DNA of 64,000 nt from Pseudoneurospora amorphoporcata. Taxonomy: Eukaryota > Ascomycota > Sordariomycetes > Sordariales > Sordariaceae. Position numbers and translations under genes: made by a program. The stretch covers positions 1 through 64,000 of the forward strand of contig MU859199.1 of NCBI GenBank assembly GCA_033297205.1, in the 5' to 3' direction. Position 1 is the stretch's first letter, and every line of letters starts with the position of its first letter. This document shows, one piece after another, positions 1 to 11,100 of this stretch. Under the pieces are notes generated by a model. It searched no databases and was not told where the DNA came from. It was given only the letters and a program-made list of their open reading frames with translations.

Positions 1-94
<94 letters not shown>

Positions 95-640
95 ACATCC
101 AAGAAGCTCCTCCAAAACGCCACATCCCATCTAGAATCCGCCATCTGGCTGCTCTCCCACGGTAAAGACGCCCAAGCGGAGCCCTACCTCTCATCAGTTA
201 TCACTGCGACCGAGACTTTGTTGTCTGCTAGTGCTAGTAGTAGCATTATTACCTCTTCACTACAACCTTCTCCTCCCCATGCACATCATCCTCAATCAAA
301 CCCACAAACCAAAAGCACCAGCGGCAGCAGCGAAGTACCATTCCCCAGCGTCTCCCTTAAAGTGTTACTAAAAAACGACTCGTTGTCTTCATCATCCTGG
401 GCGACCAAGGCTGCTAAAGTGGTGAGTAGATGTGCACATTATCACCTTGCTAGGCTGTATGGGAGGCGCATACGAGCGGGAGGGGGGGAGGGAACTGGAG
501 CTGGTATTAGCGCTGGAACGAGGGAGAGAGATATGGGAAGGGAGAGAGAAAGAGAGAGGGAGCATCTGATCAAGAGTTTAGAAGGGACGGCGCTGTTTGA
601 TGAGTATGTGCAGTGGGAGGAGGTGGAGTTTTTGTTTTGA
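1..640 (+). CDS. 3' end of an unidentified polyglutamine protein (partial)
   Basis: The window opens inside an uninterrupted CAA tract (2-94) that reads as 31 glutamines in the frame ending at the TGA at 638-640, so this is the C-terminal part of a gene starting to the left. After the Q tract comes a helical-looking segment (KKLLQNATSHLESAIWLLSH, then AQAEPYLSSVITATETLL), a Ser/His/Pro-rich linker, a second ordered patch (SWATKAAKVVSRCAHYHLARLYG), an Arg/Glu tract (REREREREHL) and the tail QWEEVEFLF. The alternation of ordered and low-complexity segments suggests a regulatory protein. I do not recognise the family and no catalytic motif is visible in these 213 codons. The frame is open throughout, so no intron is needed here. 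Confidence 0.6.
2..94 (+). repeat. (CAA)31 trinucleotide tract
   Basis: Perfect CAA run at the left edge, in frame with the partial gene and encoding polyglutamine. It may continue beyond the window. Confidence 0.95.
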
Positions 641-839
641 TCCGATCAGAGGGTCCGAACTGAGTATTCACTGTGTTCTTTTCTTCATACCATCGTCTAG
701 TCGATATCCAGAATGGAAGGGGAGTGGCAGACCAACTGGCATGGCGCGAGAAATGTCCAGCAGCACGTTGACGGGCCAGCTATATATAAGCTCAAGCCCT
801 GGGCCAAATATCCAACCAATCATGGCAGCTCATTCAGCT

Positions 840-912
840 GCCCGGCTAGCTCAATCGGTAGAGCGTGAGACTCTTAATCTCAAGGTTGTGGGTTCGACCC
901 CCACGTCGGGCT
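840..912 (+). tRNA. tRNA-Lys(CUU)
   Basis: A full cloverleaf can be drawn. The acceptor stem is GCCCGGC/GTCGGGC with one wobble pair. The D arm is AGCTCAATCGGTAGAGC. The anticodon stem TGAGA/TCTCA encloses the loop CTCTTAA, giving anticodon CTT, and the T arm is GTGGGTTCGACCCCCAC. There is no intron. A TATATATAAG sequence lies about 50 bp upstream, and an eight-T run at about 936-943 can end pol III transcription. Confidence 0.95.
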
Positions 913-2556
913 CAATTCCCGGCGTTTCAACGCCTTCATTTTTTTTAACATCCTTCTGTTTTGGTTGCCCGCGAACGGGAATAGTGTTTTTGGCCTACTC
1001 GTCGGTGGTGAATCATTCTATATGTTGACCAAGAACAAGCTTGGCCATATATGGCGGCTTCAGAGGGCGGAATAATGTGTTGAATGGTTTTTTGCATATC
1101 CTCTCCGTAATTGGTAGGTTCTTGAAGGACGAAGCCTGCTGCAAGAATTGGCATTTTGAACCTGGGTCTGCCTGGGAACTCGACGGCTTGCTTCAATATG
1201 GAGATTGACCTTGTTTTTCTGGGTTTGCGTTGGCGGGAAAGGGCCTTTCGCTCTGTGATTGCTGTGCGCAGTTGAAAACAGTCAAGGCCTGATGACAGAG
1301 TTGATACAGGGACAAGGCTTGCTTTTTTGCTTGATCTGCTTCATCGACAACCCAGCATCATTTCGCCTACTCAGCATTCGCAAGGCCCAAGCTACAACTT
1401 CAGGTTGAGAATACAGCATGAATTACTGTCATGGCTCATTTGTGCTGACAGTACAGGAGGGCGAGAGGCATAACTGTCTCAGCCAATCTCATTATTATCC
1501 CAAAGAGCATATCTTTCTTCATATAAACCTGGTCTTTCTATTGAGTTTCGGGACTGTTCGACACTCCACAGATAGATGATTCCATCATGAACCACACCTG
1601 ATGAGACAAACCTGAGGTCGGTGCATCGAAGTATGTTGGCAAAGAGCCTCAAGATGTTATGTGCCCGTTTCTCATATTGAAGTGCCAGTTGTTTAGGTTC
1701 CGCAGACGCATCGAATATGCCTTTGTTGCTTACCGGGTGGGAGATCAAAGACAAAAAGATATATACATGTACGTACCTTCCGACGTTGATCGGCGCCCGG
1801 CGGGATATGATGTAGCGGTAAAAAAAAATTGCATAGCAAACATGGAAGAAGGAATAAAGAAACAAGGGTACATGGCAATATAAACAACTATAAAGACAAC
1901 AACCAACATCCGCAACTGGCTGTGTGATTGGATGGAATGTCTCACTACCTCTAGGTCTACCCATCCTTATCAGCCAACCCCCACCGATTTCTGCAAACTC
2001 CCGTTTTTTGAGCCTCAACCTTTTATTTCGGAAACTCAACCGCCTCTATGGACCCCCACGGTATCAATCCGCCGCGCGCCTGAAAGAAATGAGTGAATCA
2101 CCCTGGTCCCAACGACAAGTGGTGTCTGTGGCGAGCGTTTGGCCGATGTTTGAGCGGATGAGCCTGCCTAATATCATGGGATCATGTTCCAGGTCTCTGG
2201 CTTGGTGGGACAGTCGATCTTGCCAGGACACTTGCAAAGCACTCCTTCCTGGTGAATCGTTATCGTCAACCGATATCGCTGAGGCGGTGACCGAACATCA
2301 GATTGAATTCCCTTCACTTGTTGGAGCATCGATGCATGCATGTGAGTCGTGAGCACCCACCGGCAGCTTGCTGGCTATTGAGCACGAGCTATTCGTCATA
2401 TTATTTCGAGTTCCCCCTCGGGAGTACTTAAGGGCAACTAGACTCGCTTCCTACCTCAAAACTCCTGCTTTCAGATCCTAAAAGTGGTTGAAGGAAAACA
2501 CCAACCCTATACTCATATGACCCAAGTCAAGCAAGGAGAGGAGCACATACCACAAG
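913..2556. other. Gene-poor stretch between tRNA-Lys and the ketopantoate reductase
   Basis: No ORF here has recognisable motifs. A minus-strand frame ending at 1479 (see findings) has a coding-like last 75 residues but no supportable upstream part. The last 150 bases are presumably promoter and leader of the reductase gene. Confidence 0.4.
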
Positions 2557-3693
2557 ATGGGTTCTGTTGACAAGAAGCTTCAAGTGCTCCTCGTGGGCTC
2601 GGGGGCCATCGGTACCATGGTTGCCTATGCCCTCGAAAAAGGAGGCAAAGCCGAGGTAGCGGCCGTGCTGCGATCCAACTTTGAAGCTGTTTTTGACAAT
2701 GGCTTTACCATCCAATCAGTCGACCACGGCAAAATCAAGGACTGGCGACCAACTTCAAGTGAGTTAATGAACTCGACAAGCTCTCTCCAACCTCCACAGA
2801 CTTACCATCATGTAGTTCTCGATAGTATCCCATCCGTGAACGAGGAGTCATGGAGAGCCCCTTACGACTACGTCATCGTAACCACCAAGAACATCCCCGA
2901 CATTCCGCCGAGTCTTCCTGATCTCATCGCTCCTGCCATCACGCCCGGCCACACCGCCATCGCCCTCATCCAGAACGGCCTTAACATTGAGCGCCCCTTC
3001 TTCTCCGTCTTCCCCACCAACCCCGTCCTCTCAGGTATCACCTTCATGGGCGCTATCGAGTCGCCCCCGGGCACCATCAACCACCATAACCACGATCGAA
3101 CCTACATTGGCGTTTTCAGAAACCCCGCTGCAACGCCAAACCAGAAAGATATCGCCATCCATGCCGCCGACGATCTCGTCAACGCCTACCGCGCCTGCGG
3201 CCCCAACGTGGACTGCACCTACGAGCCCAACGTCCCCTACTCCCGCTGGCGCAAGCTGCTTTACAACGCCTCGTACAACGGCGTGGCCGCCATCCTAGGC
3301 ATAGACACGTCGCGCATGCGCTTCAGCGAGCACATCATCGACGACCTGATCCGCCCATTGATGCAGGAGATTCGGGCGACGGCGAAAGCGGCGGCCGGCG
3401 TGGAGCTGGAGGAGGAGTTGATCGAGACGATGATCACGGCGGACGGGTATGACAAGTTCTTTAAGCCGAGCATGTTGCAGGATGTGGAGAAGGGACAGTT
3501 TATCGAATTTGAGAATCTCGTGGGTGAACCGCTGAGGGAGGCGCAGAGGGCTGGGGTGGCGACCCCCACGCTTAAAGTTGTTTATGGATTGCTAAAGGGA
3601 TTGCAGTTTAAGGCGATGGAAGGAAACATGGAGGAGGTGGTGGTGCCTAGATCTGGGGAGGGGTTGAGGTATGGAGGTTGTGGAAAGTCTTAG
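2557..3693 (+). CDS. 2-dehydropantoate 2-reductase (ketopantoate reductase) family protein
   Basis: Intronless 378-residue protein. It starts with a Rossmann fold (LQVLLVGSGAIG, glycine motif at residues 14-19) and contains the family blocks YDYVIVTTKN, ALIQNGLNIE and SRWRKLLYNASYNG. The lysine near residue 233 is in the position of the catalytic Lys of PanE/ApbA proteins, and a C-terminal helical domain follows. Such enzymes reduce 2-dehydropantoate to pantoate with NADPH, a step toward coenzyme A. Fungi carry several paralogues of unproven substrate, so family membership is secure and the exact reaction is inferred. The ATG at 2557 is the first in frame and directly precedes the nucleotide-binding strand, so nothing is missing. 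A GTGAGT...CCACAG pair at 2759-2799 is too short for an intron and would break the frame. Confidence 0.88.
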   Translation: MGSVDKKLQVLLVGSGAIGTMVAYALEKGGKAEVAAVLRSNFEAVFDNGFTIQSVDHGKIKDWRPTSSELMNSTSSLQPPQTYHHVVLDSIPSVNEESWRAPYDYVIVTTKNIPDIPPSLPDLIAPAITPGHTAIALIQNGLNIERPFFSVFPTNPVLSGITFMGAIESPPGTINHHNHDRTYIGVFRNPAATPNQKDIAIHAADDLVNAYRACGPNVDCTYEPNVPYSRWRKLLYNASYNGVAAILGIDTSRMRFSEHIIDDLIRPLMQEIRATAKAAAGVELEEELIETMITADGYDKFFKPSMLQDVEKGQFIEFENLVGEPLREAQRAGVATPTLKVVYGLLKGLQFKAMEGNMEEVVVPRSGEGLRYGGCGKS

Positions 3694-3953
3694 ACGGGGG
3701 CATGAACACTGGGACCGATCACTGGATGTCCGCGGGAAGGAAGATGACGGCTAGGTTTTCAATATGGAAGAAAAAGTACCTAGCGAAGGAAATACAGGTT
3801 CAGATTGATTGAGAAACAGAGCCATTTAGTACAATGGGAAGTAAGCATAGTGCTTGTATTCATCAACTCGAAAGGAGAACCAAACTCTTGACACATGGTA
3901 TATTGGGCATCTTACACCATCGCCAATACGTACGTACGTACCGTTAGCCGCCA

Positions 3954-4373
3954 CTAGGCGTGATAAACAACGAAACATGTCGGACTCATATAAACGCCAT
4001 TGGGCCCAGCCAAGGAGAAGACTTCAATACAGAAGCCCTGGCGCTCGGCTTCTTTCTCGCCGAGTCGACATCTCGCTTCGGCTCCTTTTTCAAACTCGTC
4101 CATAGCGGTCATGAATTCATGCGAGCGGGCCACGGTGACGCGGCGCCACTTGTTGTCTGCCAAGTCCCGGCAGAGATAGGAGACGGATTTGCTGCATTGC
4201 TTGATCTTGTGGAGGACTCTGTAGCGGTCATCAAGAATGTCGCCTATGTTGACAACCTTGCGAGGAGACGAACTTTGGGGGGAGTATTCCGCTTCTCTGG
4301 TCTCGGGGCGGTGATATTGCTTTACGTAGCTAGAGCCCGCTGCTCTGCGACCGTTAAAGCTAGCCCTGGGCAT
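3954..4373 (-). CDS. Short SRPK-type protein kinase remnant lacking the ATP-binding residues
   Basis: A 139-codon frame starting MPRASFNG. Residues 42-57 (NIGDILDDRYRVLHKI), 64-71 (VSYLCRDL) and 73-77 (DNKWR) match the start of the N-lobe of fungal SR-protein kinases, and AGPNGVY (122-128) matches their GPNG segment. The glycine-rich loop is replaced by KQCSKS (58-63). The beta-3 'AVK' strand reads RRVTVARS, without the catalytic lysine. The frame stops before the hinge, so the catalytic loop and C-lobe are absent. It cannot be an active kinase. It is either a decayed gene fragment without frameshifts or a small pseudokinase-like protein. In-frame ATGs exist upstream to 4484, but the homology supports the start at 4373. 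Known from family comparison: the motif positions. Inferred: loss of function. Confidence 0.5.
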   Translation of the reverse strand: MPRASFNGRRAAGSSYVKQYHRPETREAEYSPQSSSPRKVVNIGDILDDRYRVLHKIKQCSKSVSYLCRDLADNKWRRVTVARSHEFMTAMDEFEKGAEARCRLGEKEAERQGFCIEVFSLAGPNGVYMSPTCFVVYHA

Positions 4374-4741
4374 CTTGTTAGTATAGAAGATTTCGGACAA
4401 AGGGTAGGCAGAGGGCTCGTGTTTGATGATGTTGAGGTAGCTGTAGAGAGCATGCGCTTGGGACATCAAACGGAGAGACGGCATCGAGCTTTATGGATTC
4501 CATGCCTGGAGTCTGGGATTGTGGTTTGACCGAGAACAATGATGGTTTTTGCAAGACAGCTGAGGCAAGTAAAAATTGACAAAGGCTCGTAATAAAACGA
4601 TTGTCTTCTTTGTGCAGGTTGTTCACCAAGGCGTTCATTCCATGTTCACGAAAGCGCTCCAGAATACAGGGAAAGAGGGCAATGATAAGTCGAGGAAAAG
4701 ACGAAGAAAAGCCAAACAAAGGAAAAAAGTAAAAAGAAGTT

Positions 4742-4829
4742 TCCCCTCGACCGGAATCGAGCCGGTGACCTTTCGGTATACAATCATTCAATTACAGCCG
4801 AACGTGATAGCCAACTACACCACAAGGGG
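4742..4829 (-). tRNA. tRNA-Tyr(GUA) with a 14-nt intron
   Basis: On the minus strand the acceptor stem is CCCCTTG/CGAGGGG. The C1-G72 pair and A73 are as expected for eukaryotic tRNA-Tyr. The anticodon stem TTCGG/CCGAA encloses 21 nt. Removing 14 nt after position 37 leaves the loop CTGTAAA with anticodon GTA. The T arm is ACCGG CTCGATT CCGGT. Minus-strand T runs follow within 25 nt and can serve as the terminator. Confidence 0.9.
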
Positions 4830-5349
4830 ATATGGTTGTGGTTCGAATCATTGAGCTTATATTTGCCTCGATAATGTGTCCGGCTGAGTCATGATGATAC
4901 GGATGTTGCCCGTGCGTGGTTTCGGAGGGTTTCATTTCAGTGGGGACAAGCCTTTGAATCAGGGTTAGGGTCAAACTGTCAAACTCGGGCTGGATTGCAC
5001 CGAAGACGGACGGGCCGTGCGCCAGGCTCCATTCTTCGGTTGCGCAGTCGGCTGATGGATTCGTACCGCTCCCATCACGGGACTGAATGCAAGGCCCTGA
5101 CTCGACTTCCTCAATCATGAAATCCGGGGCAGACACAAGGGTTCCTTGAACGACCCCGGACTTTTCTCGAGATTCGACCCTTGTTCTTTCAGGTACATAT
5201 TTATTCGCTGTGATTTGTCCTGAGGCCAATCGCTTCCCAGACGATGCAGATATGTTGTGTGTGGGTGGTTTTCGGTTGGCTGACTGCCCGGCTTTTTAGA
5301 CAGAAACATCGAACACCTGCATCAATCGAGACCGACAAAGACCCCAACA
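4830..5349. other. Spacer between tRNA-Tyr and the small mitochondrial-type gene
   Basis: Only short overlapping frames without motifs. It should hold the promoter and leader of the gene starting at 5350. Nothing else recognised. Confidence 0.4.
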
Positions 5350-5814
5350 ATGTTCTTTTCGCCGAGAAGAACCTCTTCAATGGCCCAGCGCGGCCGCCTT
5401 CTGCTACGAAACACGCACACACCGCCACCTAGAAGCTCCAGACACGGCTACGCCACGGGCAAGAAACCGGCCGGGAAGCCCGGGAACTCCAAGGCCACAC
5501 ACGACCAACCCGCACAACCCGGGCAACCCAAGCGGGTGGACCCCAACAGCCCGGAATACAAGGCCTACCAGAGAACATGGACAACCGTCATGATCGGGAC
5601 ACCCATCATCCTCGTCTGCTCGTATGAGCTCTGGCAAAGGCGTAAGTGGCCCAATGCCCGAATGAAATTCGCCCCCCCTCCAAACCACAGCAACTAACTG
5701 ATTATTGCGCAACCAGTCATTGAGGGCAAGAAGCCTCTTTCGTTAGAACCCAAAGACACAACAGCCCTCACCGACTCGACACCTCACTCGGAGAGCCCAA
5801 GCACAAAAGCATAA
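5350..5814 (+). CDS. Small single-pass membrane protein with mitochondrial-type presequence
   Basis: Two exons, 5350-5641 and 5717-5814. The intron has donor GTAAGT and acceptor AACCAG with the branch sequence CTAACTGAT, giving about 129 residues. The N-terminus is rich in Arg and Ser with no acidic residue for over 40 positions (RRTSSMAQRGRLLLRN...SSRHGYATG), typical of a mitochondrial matrix-targeting presequence. A Pro/Gly/Lys-rich linker is followed by the conserved-looking block PEYKAYQRTWTTVMIGTPII and one hydrophobic helix (VMIGTPIILVCSYELW), then LIEGKKPLSLEP and a polar tail. This is the layout of small inner-membrane proteins such as respiratory assembly factors or accessory subunits. 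I cannot name the family, and mitochondrial placement is inferred from the presequence. Using the second exon extends the helix-flanking segment rather than stopping in the intron. Confidence 0.65.
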
Positions 5815-8056
5815 AGCTATTCGAGTTCTGATACATGTTGTCTCTGGCTGGTAACGTTGGCCTTCCCTAGTATTGCTGGCGTTCAATCAACTCCCCTTTG
5901 CCATTCCATTTCTCTCTGCCATTATAAATCCGACTTTGATTGGCCTTCAAATTGCCGTTGATAACGGGATTTACCGGACAGAGGCGAAAGCAACTAACCC
6001 CTTTAACGGCTTGATACTAACCTTTGGCTTAGCACTCAATGTCTGCAACCGTACGCTATATCCTGGTCATGCCCCTGCAGGACACACGGGCCTTGCTGGA
6101 ACCACTGTGGTAGATAGGCGTGCCGTTTCTTTGGTATTATCCAGACACTACTACATTATTCCCACAACCGTTCAGCATGATCATGGACCCTTTTTTTCCA
6201 CAGTCTGTCTTTGCGCCCAGTCATGGATGGCTGCAGCCGCGGACACACAACTGGGGACCGAGATAGGCAGGGGAGCGTCGGCCTTGTTCATGCGGGGTAG
6301 TCTGTCGCCGTCAAAAACATCGACGCCCTCTCTTCCCCAATTCCGCTCCCCTACCTAGCTCCCCCACAAACACCACGATCGCACCTCAGCTGGCAGGCCG
6401 GCTATCATATATAGCGGGCCTCGGATGAGAGCGGGTGGGGTAGCTTCGTTCTTTGGCTTTGCCGAGCGGCACCGCCGAGAAATTGGTGGGTGCTGCACGA
6501 GAACGTAGTTGCAGGTACGGCACATGGCGATCCCTGCGGCTCCTAGACTACCCTCGATTATCTGAGACGTACCATGACAGAGCTTTTGAAGGTTCGTATT
6601 GTATCACAGAATCTGGTTGAGGTCGCCAGTTGCCTAGACTGCTCCGTGATCAGTCTTTACATCAGGTATTTGGACCACAGTTGCAATGGCATTGACGAAT
6701 TGCAACATTGCAGTTGCCTCTCAGCTCAGCAGCTCCATAGCCCTCGGATTTCACTACTTGATATGGCTACCGTTTGCAGCCCGGCTCTGCTTGGCTTCGA
6801 CTGCTCAAGTTAGATTGTCCTGACCAACTCCGCCTCCGCAGAGGGTAGCGTAAGAATGCCATTCTTCATGGGTCTCCTTGCCTTGGCTTGACCCGATGTC
6901 TTCCTGTATCGTGGGGAAACTGGAGGTCCAGGATCGGGTTGGGGACTTCAACATTTTCTTCGACGGCTTCTGGTTGGCTCACCCAGGTGTGTGGCAGGAC
7001 CCCGGCCAGCGTTACATTGTCACACCAACCCCGGCCTCTCCTAACGTATTCGGAATTAGCGTGCCATTGTTGGTCAGTTTGAGAGTTACAATGTGCTCCA
7101 CCGGGTTAACTGATGCTCCTCGGCACAGCGAGCGAGCCGCATATTTTCTTTGTCCGGCAATGGATATTGTTGGAGAAGCTGATAGGTGCCGTTTCCTCGA
7201 AAATAATCCCGAATCCCGAACTCAAATCTGTGTCGAAAGGACGTCCCACGCTGACAGCCCCCCTCCCCCAATTCGACACTGAAAAGTCACTATGTCATAC
7301 CCATAAAAGTTAGAGAACTCTCGCAGGCAAGGTTTAGGAAATAAGGGGCACACGACTGGGAGCCAACCAACAAGATCGCCATCCCCAACCACACTAAAAG
7401 AGAGAAAAAAGAGATTTGTAGTGGACCCCTCCGCTCTCCCCGGACTCTCCCCCGCGTTTCGACACGCAAAAAAGTTGGACAAGAGGACGCCAAGAGGCGT
7501 ATTTTCTCCAGCTGGGCGGAGCCTTTGTGATACCTATTGGCAGCGCTAGTGCCTAAAGGGGAAATCCAATGGCTTCGAGAACTCCATCAACTAACCAGGT
7601 GGGTCTTTTTTGGTGCAGTCAGATCGTTGACCGAGTGGATCAAGGGGGACATTTCTTGCCCACATCCAGCGCGAGCCCTGGAAGATGCGGAGAAGCCAAG
7701 GGGCCCAACTGAGTCTCTCTCGGTCACGGCTCTTGCTAACGGGCATGAGCGCGCAGCAAATCGTGACCAGGGGATGATCATTGTTAAACTGGACCATGGA
7801 ATGACGCTGCTGTCCATCTTCATGGGCTCCCAGTAACCGTTGTCTTCGTGTCCTCCAGCCATTAGACGAGAATTCACAGCTTTTTTCATCCTCTTGACAA
7901 CTCATCATACTACCTGTACGCGGCGGTAACCAGACACCTCACACCGACCCAGTCTTGTTTTCCAGCCTGCTTCACTCCTACTCGTCTTGGATTTTGCTCC
8001 TTTTCCTCCTCCTCCTCCTCCTCCTCCTCCCACATTTTGACGTACACACTACCCCC
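5815..8056. other. 2.2-kb non-coding stretch upstream of the Zn2Cys6 gene
   Basis: No frame longer than about 160 codons and none with motifs or sensible splice partners. It probably holds the promoter and long leader of the transcription factor gene. A (CCT)8 pyrimidine tract lies at 8005-8030, about 27 nt before the start codon. Confidence 0.45.
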
Positions 8057-8155
8057 ATGTCCACCCTGCATCGAAACGAGAGATCTCCCTCCGCGGGAGT
8101 TAGCGAATCCTCAAGTCCTGACTTTGTATCACATACCCCAAGGTCCTTCCCGAGC

Positions 8156-8188
<33 letters not shown>

Positions 8189-11100
8189 GTACGTCATCGG
8201 GCCTCAGTTGCCTGCTCCTCCTGTCGGGAAAGGCGGATACGTTGTGTAGTGCCCGACGGCGAGTCTGGGTGCACACAGTGTAAGAAGACCGGAGCAGATT
8301 GTATCATACGAAACGATGACGAGAGGCGAAGGTGTGTAATTACCAGGACCGAACAACATCGTACACACCGCAATTTGACATAACCATAATATCTGACGCT
8401 TCAAGACAAAAAGGCCTATATCCAAAGCATACATGTCATCCCTATCCAACCGAATCACTCTCCTCGAGGAGATGCTGAGAGAGAGGGGCGTTGCCCCTCC
8501 TCCAGCCGTCCATCCTCCAAAGACGAGACAAGAAGCCAGAGAGATGCAGGAACACGAACAACACGATGTCCGGTTCCGCGAAGACTTTGAGACGCCTGGC
8601 CCGAACCAGGCCAACTCTTCCATGGCAGCAGACACCCCCTCCCCACCGAAATTCATCACCGTGGAGGAAACACAGACGGATCCTTGTACCGACGACGACG
8701 ACAACAACAACAACAACAACACGCAAACACCCGAAGCTCCAAGCGACGACTCCACACTTTTCCCAGAGTTTGCCTCCCAGTGGAATGGCGACGTGCGCCA
8801 GTTCCTGGCTGTGAAGAGCAGGTTCTCTGTCATGTCAGGGAGGCTACAGTACTTTGGTTCTACGGCGAGCGGCCACGTCCACGCCCAAAACACTTCACAG
8901 CCCAGTCCACCGGTGATAGATCACGCAAGCCGTGTAGCGCGTGTCATCAAAATCCTTGGCTCATCGACCCATGACCACCTCATGAGCTGCTTCTGGGGTC
9001 ATTACAACCCGGCGGCTCAAGTCGCGGACCGCGAGATATTCGAGTCAGGTCGAAAGAGCCAGAACCCGAGACATTACTCGGTTTTCCTTCATATTACGAT
9101 GCTGGCTGCCGGCTACCGGTTTGCAGAGCGAAGCAGAGAGGATGTGAAGAGGTTGATACTGGGAAACTGGGAAAGCACGTTCCACCGGGAGTCCAAGTCT
9201 ATGCTGGATGGCGAACTAGAGCGACCAGGTGGGATACCGAGTGTCCAGGCGCTCCTCATTCTTGCAGACCTTGAGTTTGGCGCTGGCAGGGACTCGACTG
9301 GCTGGATGTATTCTGGTATGGCGAACCGACTGGCTATGGACATTGGACTGCACGTAAGCGTGCCAGAAAGCGGTAGCGAGCTCCTCAGGGCCGAGGAGCC
9401 GCTACGTCGGCGGGTCATGACGGCATGTGTGTTGTTCGATAGATACTGGGCACTCTTTCTCGGTCGTTCCCCAAGCATTCGGAATCGCGACATCGGCATA
9501 GAACTAGGGCTCAGGCCGAGAATGGGCACAGCCGCATCATCGACGGTTCCTTTCGATATGGTGACATCCCAGTCACCGGAAATTTCCCTTCACCAACATC
9601 TTCTCGAGCTTATGAGCATAGCGGCCAAGATCCTGGAGTTGCAGAACCAAGACGAATATGCCGAGTCGTTGTTTGCAAACAACAAATCAGGAGAGGAGGC
9701 CTACCAACGATTGTTTGCACTGGACAGGAAACTGCAAGCGTGGTATCGCCGCTTACCGGACTTTCTGGCCTGGAAGCCCGCCAACGTTCAAGCAGCACCA
9801 GTTGGGTTCTTCATGCTACATCAACAATTTCACACCTGCATGATTCTGCTTCACAGGCCTTGGGCAATGTACGGCAATGAAGACGTACTATCGAATCCTG
9901 CCATGTCGTTTGGTCAGTCTAGCGGGTCGCTCCCGGGCATCAGCCTTCACCATCGGGTTGCCATTGCTCGCAGGATGTGTACCCAGCACGCCATCCGCGT
10001 TGCCCGTATTTTCTGGCACCACCGCCTCCGGTTCGACGGCAGGAGACTGCCCATCTTCGCCATTCAGCAGGCGGGCACGTCGGCGATTGCTCTAATGGCA
10101 GCCCTCGCGAACCGGACCACCGAGGTTGACCAGCAGAGCAACCTGCGATACCTGCAGGTTTTGTCGGCGTCGATCTACGACATGTGCTATATTTACCAGC
10201 CGGCAGCGAGGATGTACCGCTTGCTTAAGTCGATGTTGACAGACATCCGCAACGAGGTTGTCGCCAGTGTAAGCGGTGCTCACGTTCAATCGAAGACGTC
10301 AGCAGAAGTGACAGCATCGGCGCCTGCTCCGCACCTTCAATACACCCATCAGAAGAGCTACAGCACCCCCATGGTCGGCCTCAACTTTGGTGGCCCAGAC
10401 TGGGCTACCCGCGGCACGATCCCCAGTGGCGGAGGAGACACTCATGGCTACTCGCAGTTCTCTGGTCGGCATCAACCGGAAAATGATCTGTTTGGCGAAA
10501 ACGAACAACCTCCTTCCAAGAGACAGAGGTTCAGCGGCCCGAGCAGAAGAGCATCTGACTTTGGCGGCTGTCTTACTCCTTCCCTTTTCAATTTCGGTGG
10601 TTTCGGTTTCACCTCGCCGTATCCCACACCACCATTGACTTCTCCTAGAGATTCTGGTGAGGGGGTTGGCCAAGGCGGGCAGGCTAAGGATAATAACACG
10701 CCGATGCCGGATGCGTACACTGACGACAATGCGCTCTTCGACTTTGACTTTTTGGAATCCACGGCGCTTGATACGGTGATGGAGGAGCCAAACGGGGAGC
10801 AACAAGGAGCCGAGGGGTCGAACAAAGACGATGCTGAAACGGACTCTGTATCCAGAGCTGCTAGCACGCCAACTGTCTGCTCTACTAGCCATAAGGAGGG
10901 CAGTGAAACCGCGGAAGAGACCGCAAATCAACCCGCTGCTTCAGAACCTGGCGCCAACAAGACTAGTGCGGAGGAGAGCCTGAGTTTGGAAGCGTCAACG
11001 GATGATCGGGACAAGGCCTCTCCTGACACCACTCAGGATCCCAAGGTCTCAGGCTCTGCTCCGGCTCCAGCTCAGGACGAGGATTCAGACAGCAACATCA

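Noticed and set aside
2759..2799. GTGAGT...CCACAG pair in the ketopantoate reductase
   Set aside because: 41 nt is below the usual fungal minimum and removal would break the frame. The unspliced frame reads through.
4741..4830. tRNA-Tyr read with a U1-A72 acceptor, which would suggest a Glu or Asp body with a Tyr anticodon
   Set aside because: Shifting the start by one base gives a perfect CCCCTTG/CGAGGGG acceptor and a normal T stem with C1-G72, as expected for tRNA-Tyr.
10299..10931. 210-codon minus-strand frame inside the Zn2Cys6 gene
   Set aside because: Opposite a clear transcription factor coding region; no motif.
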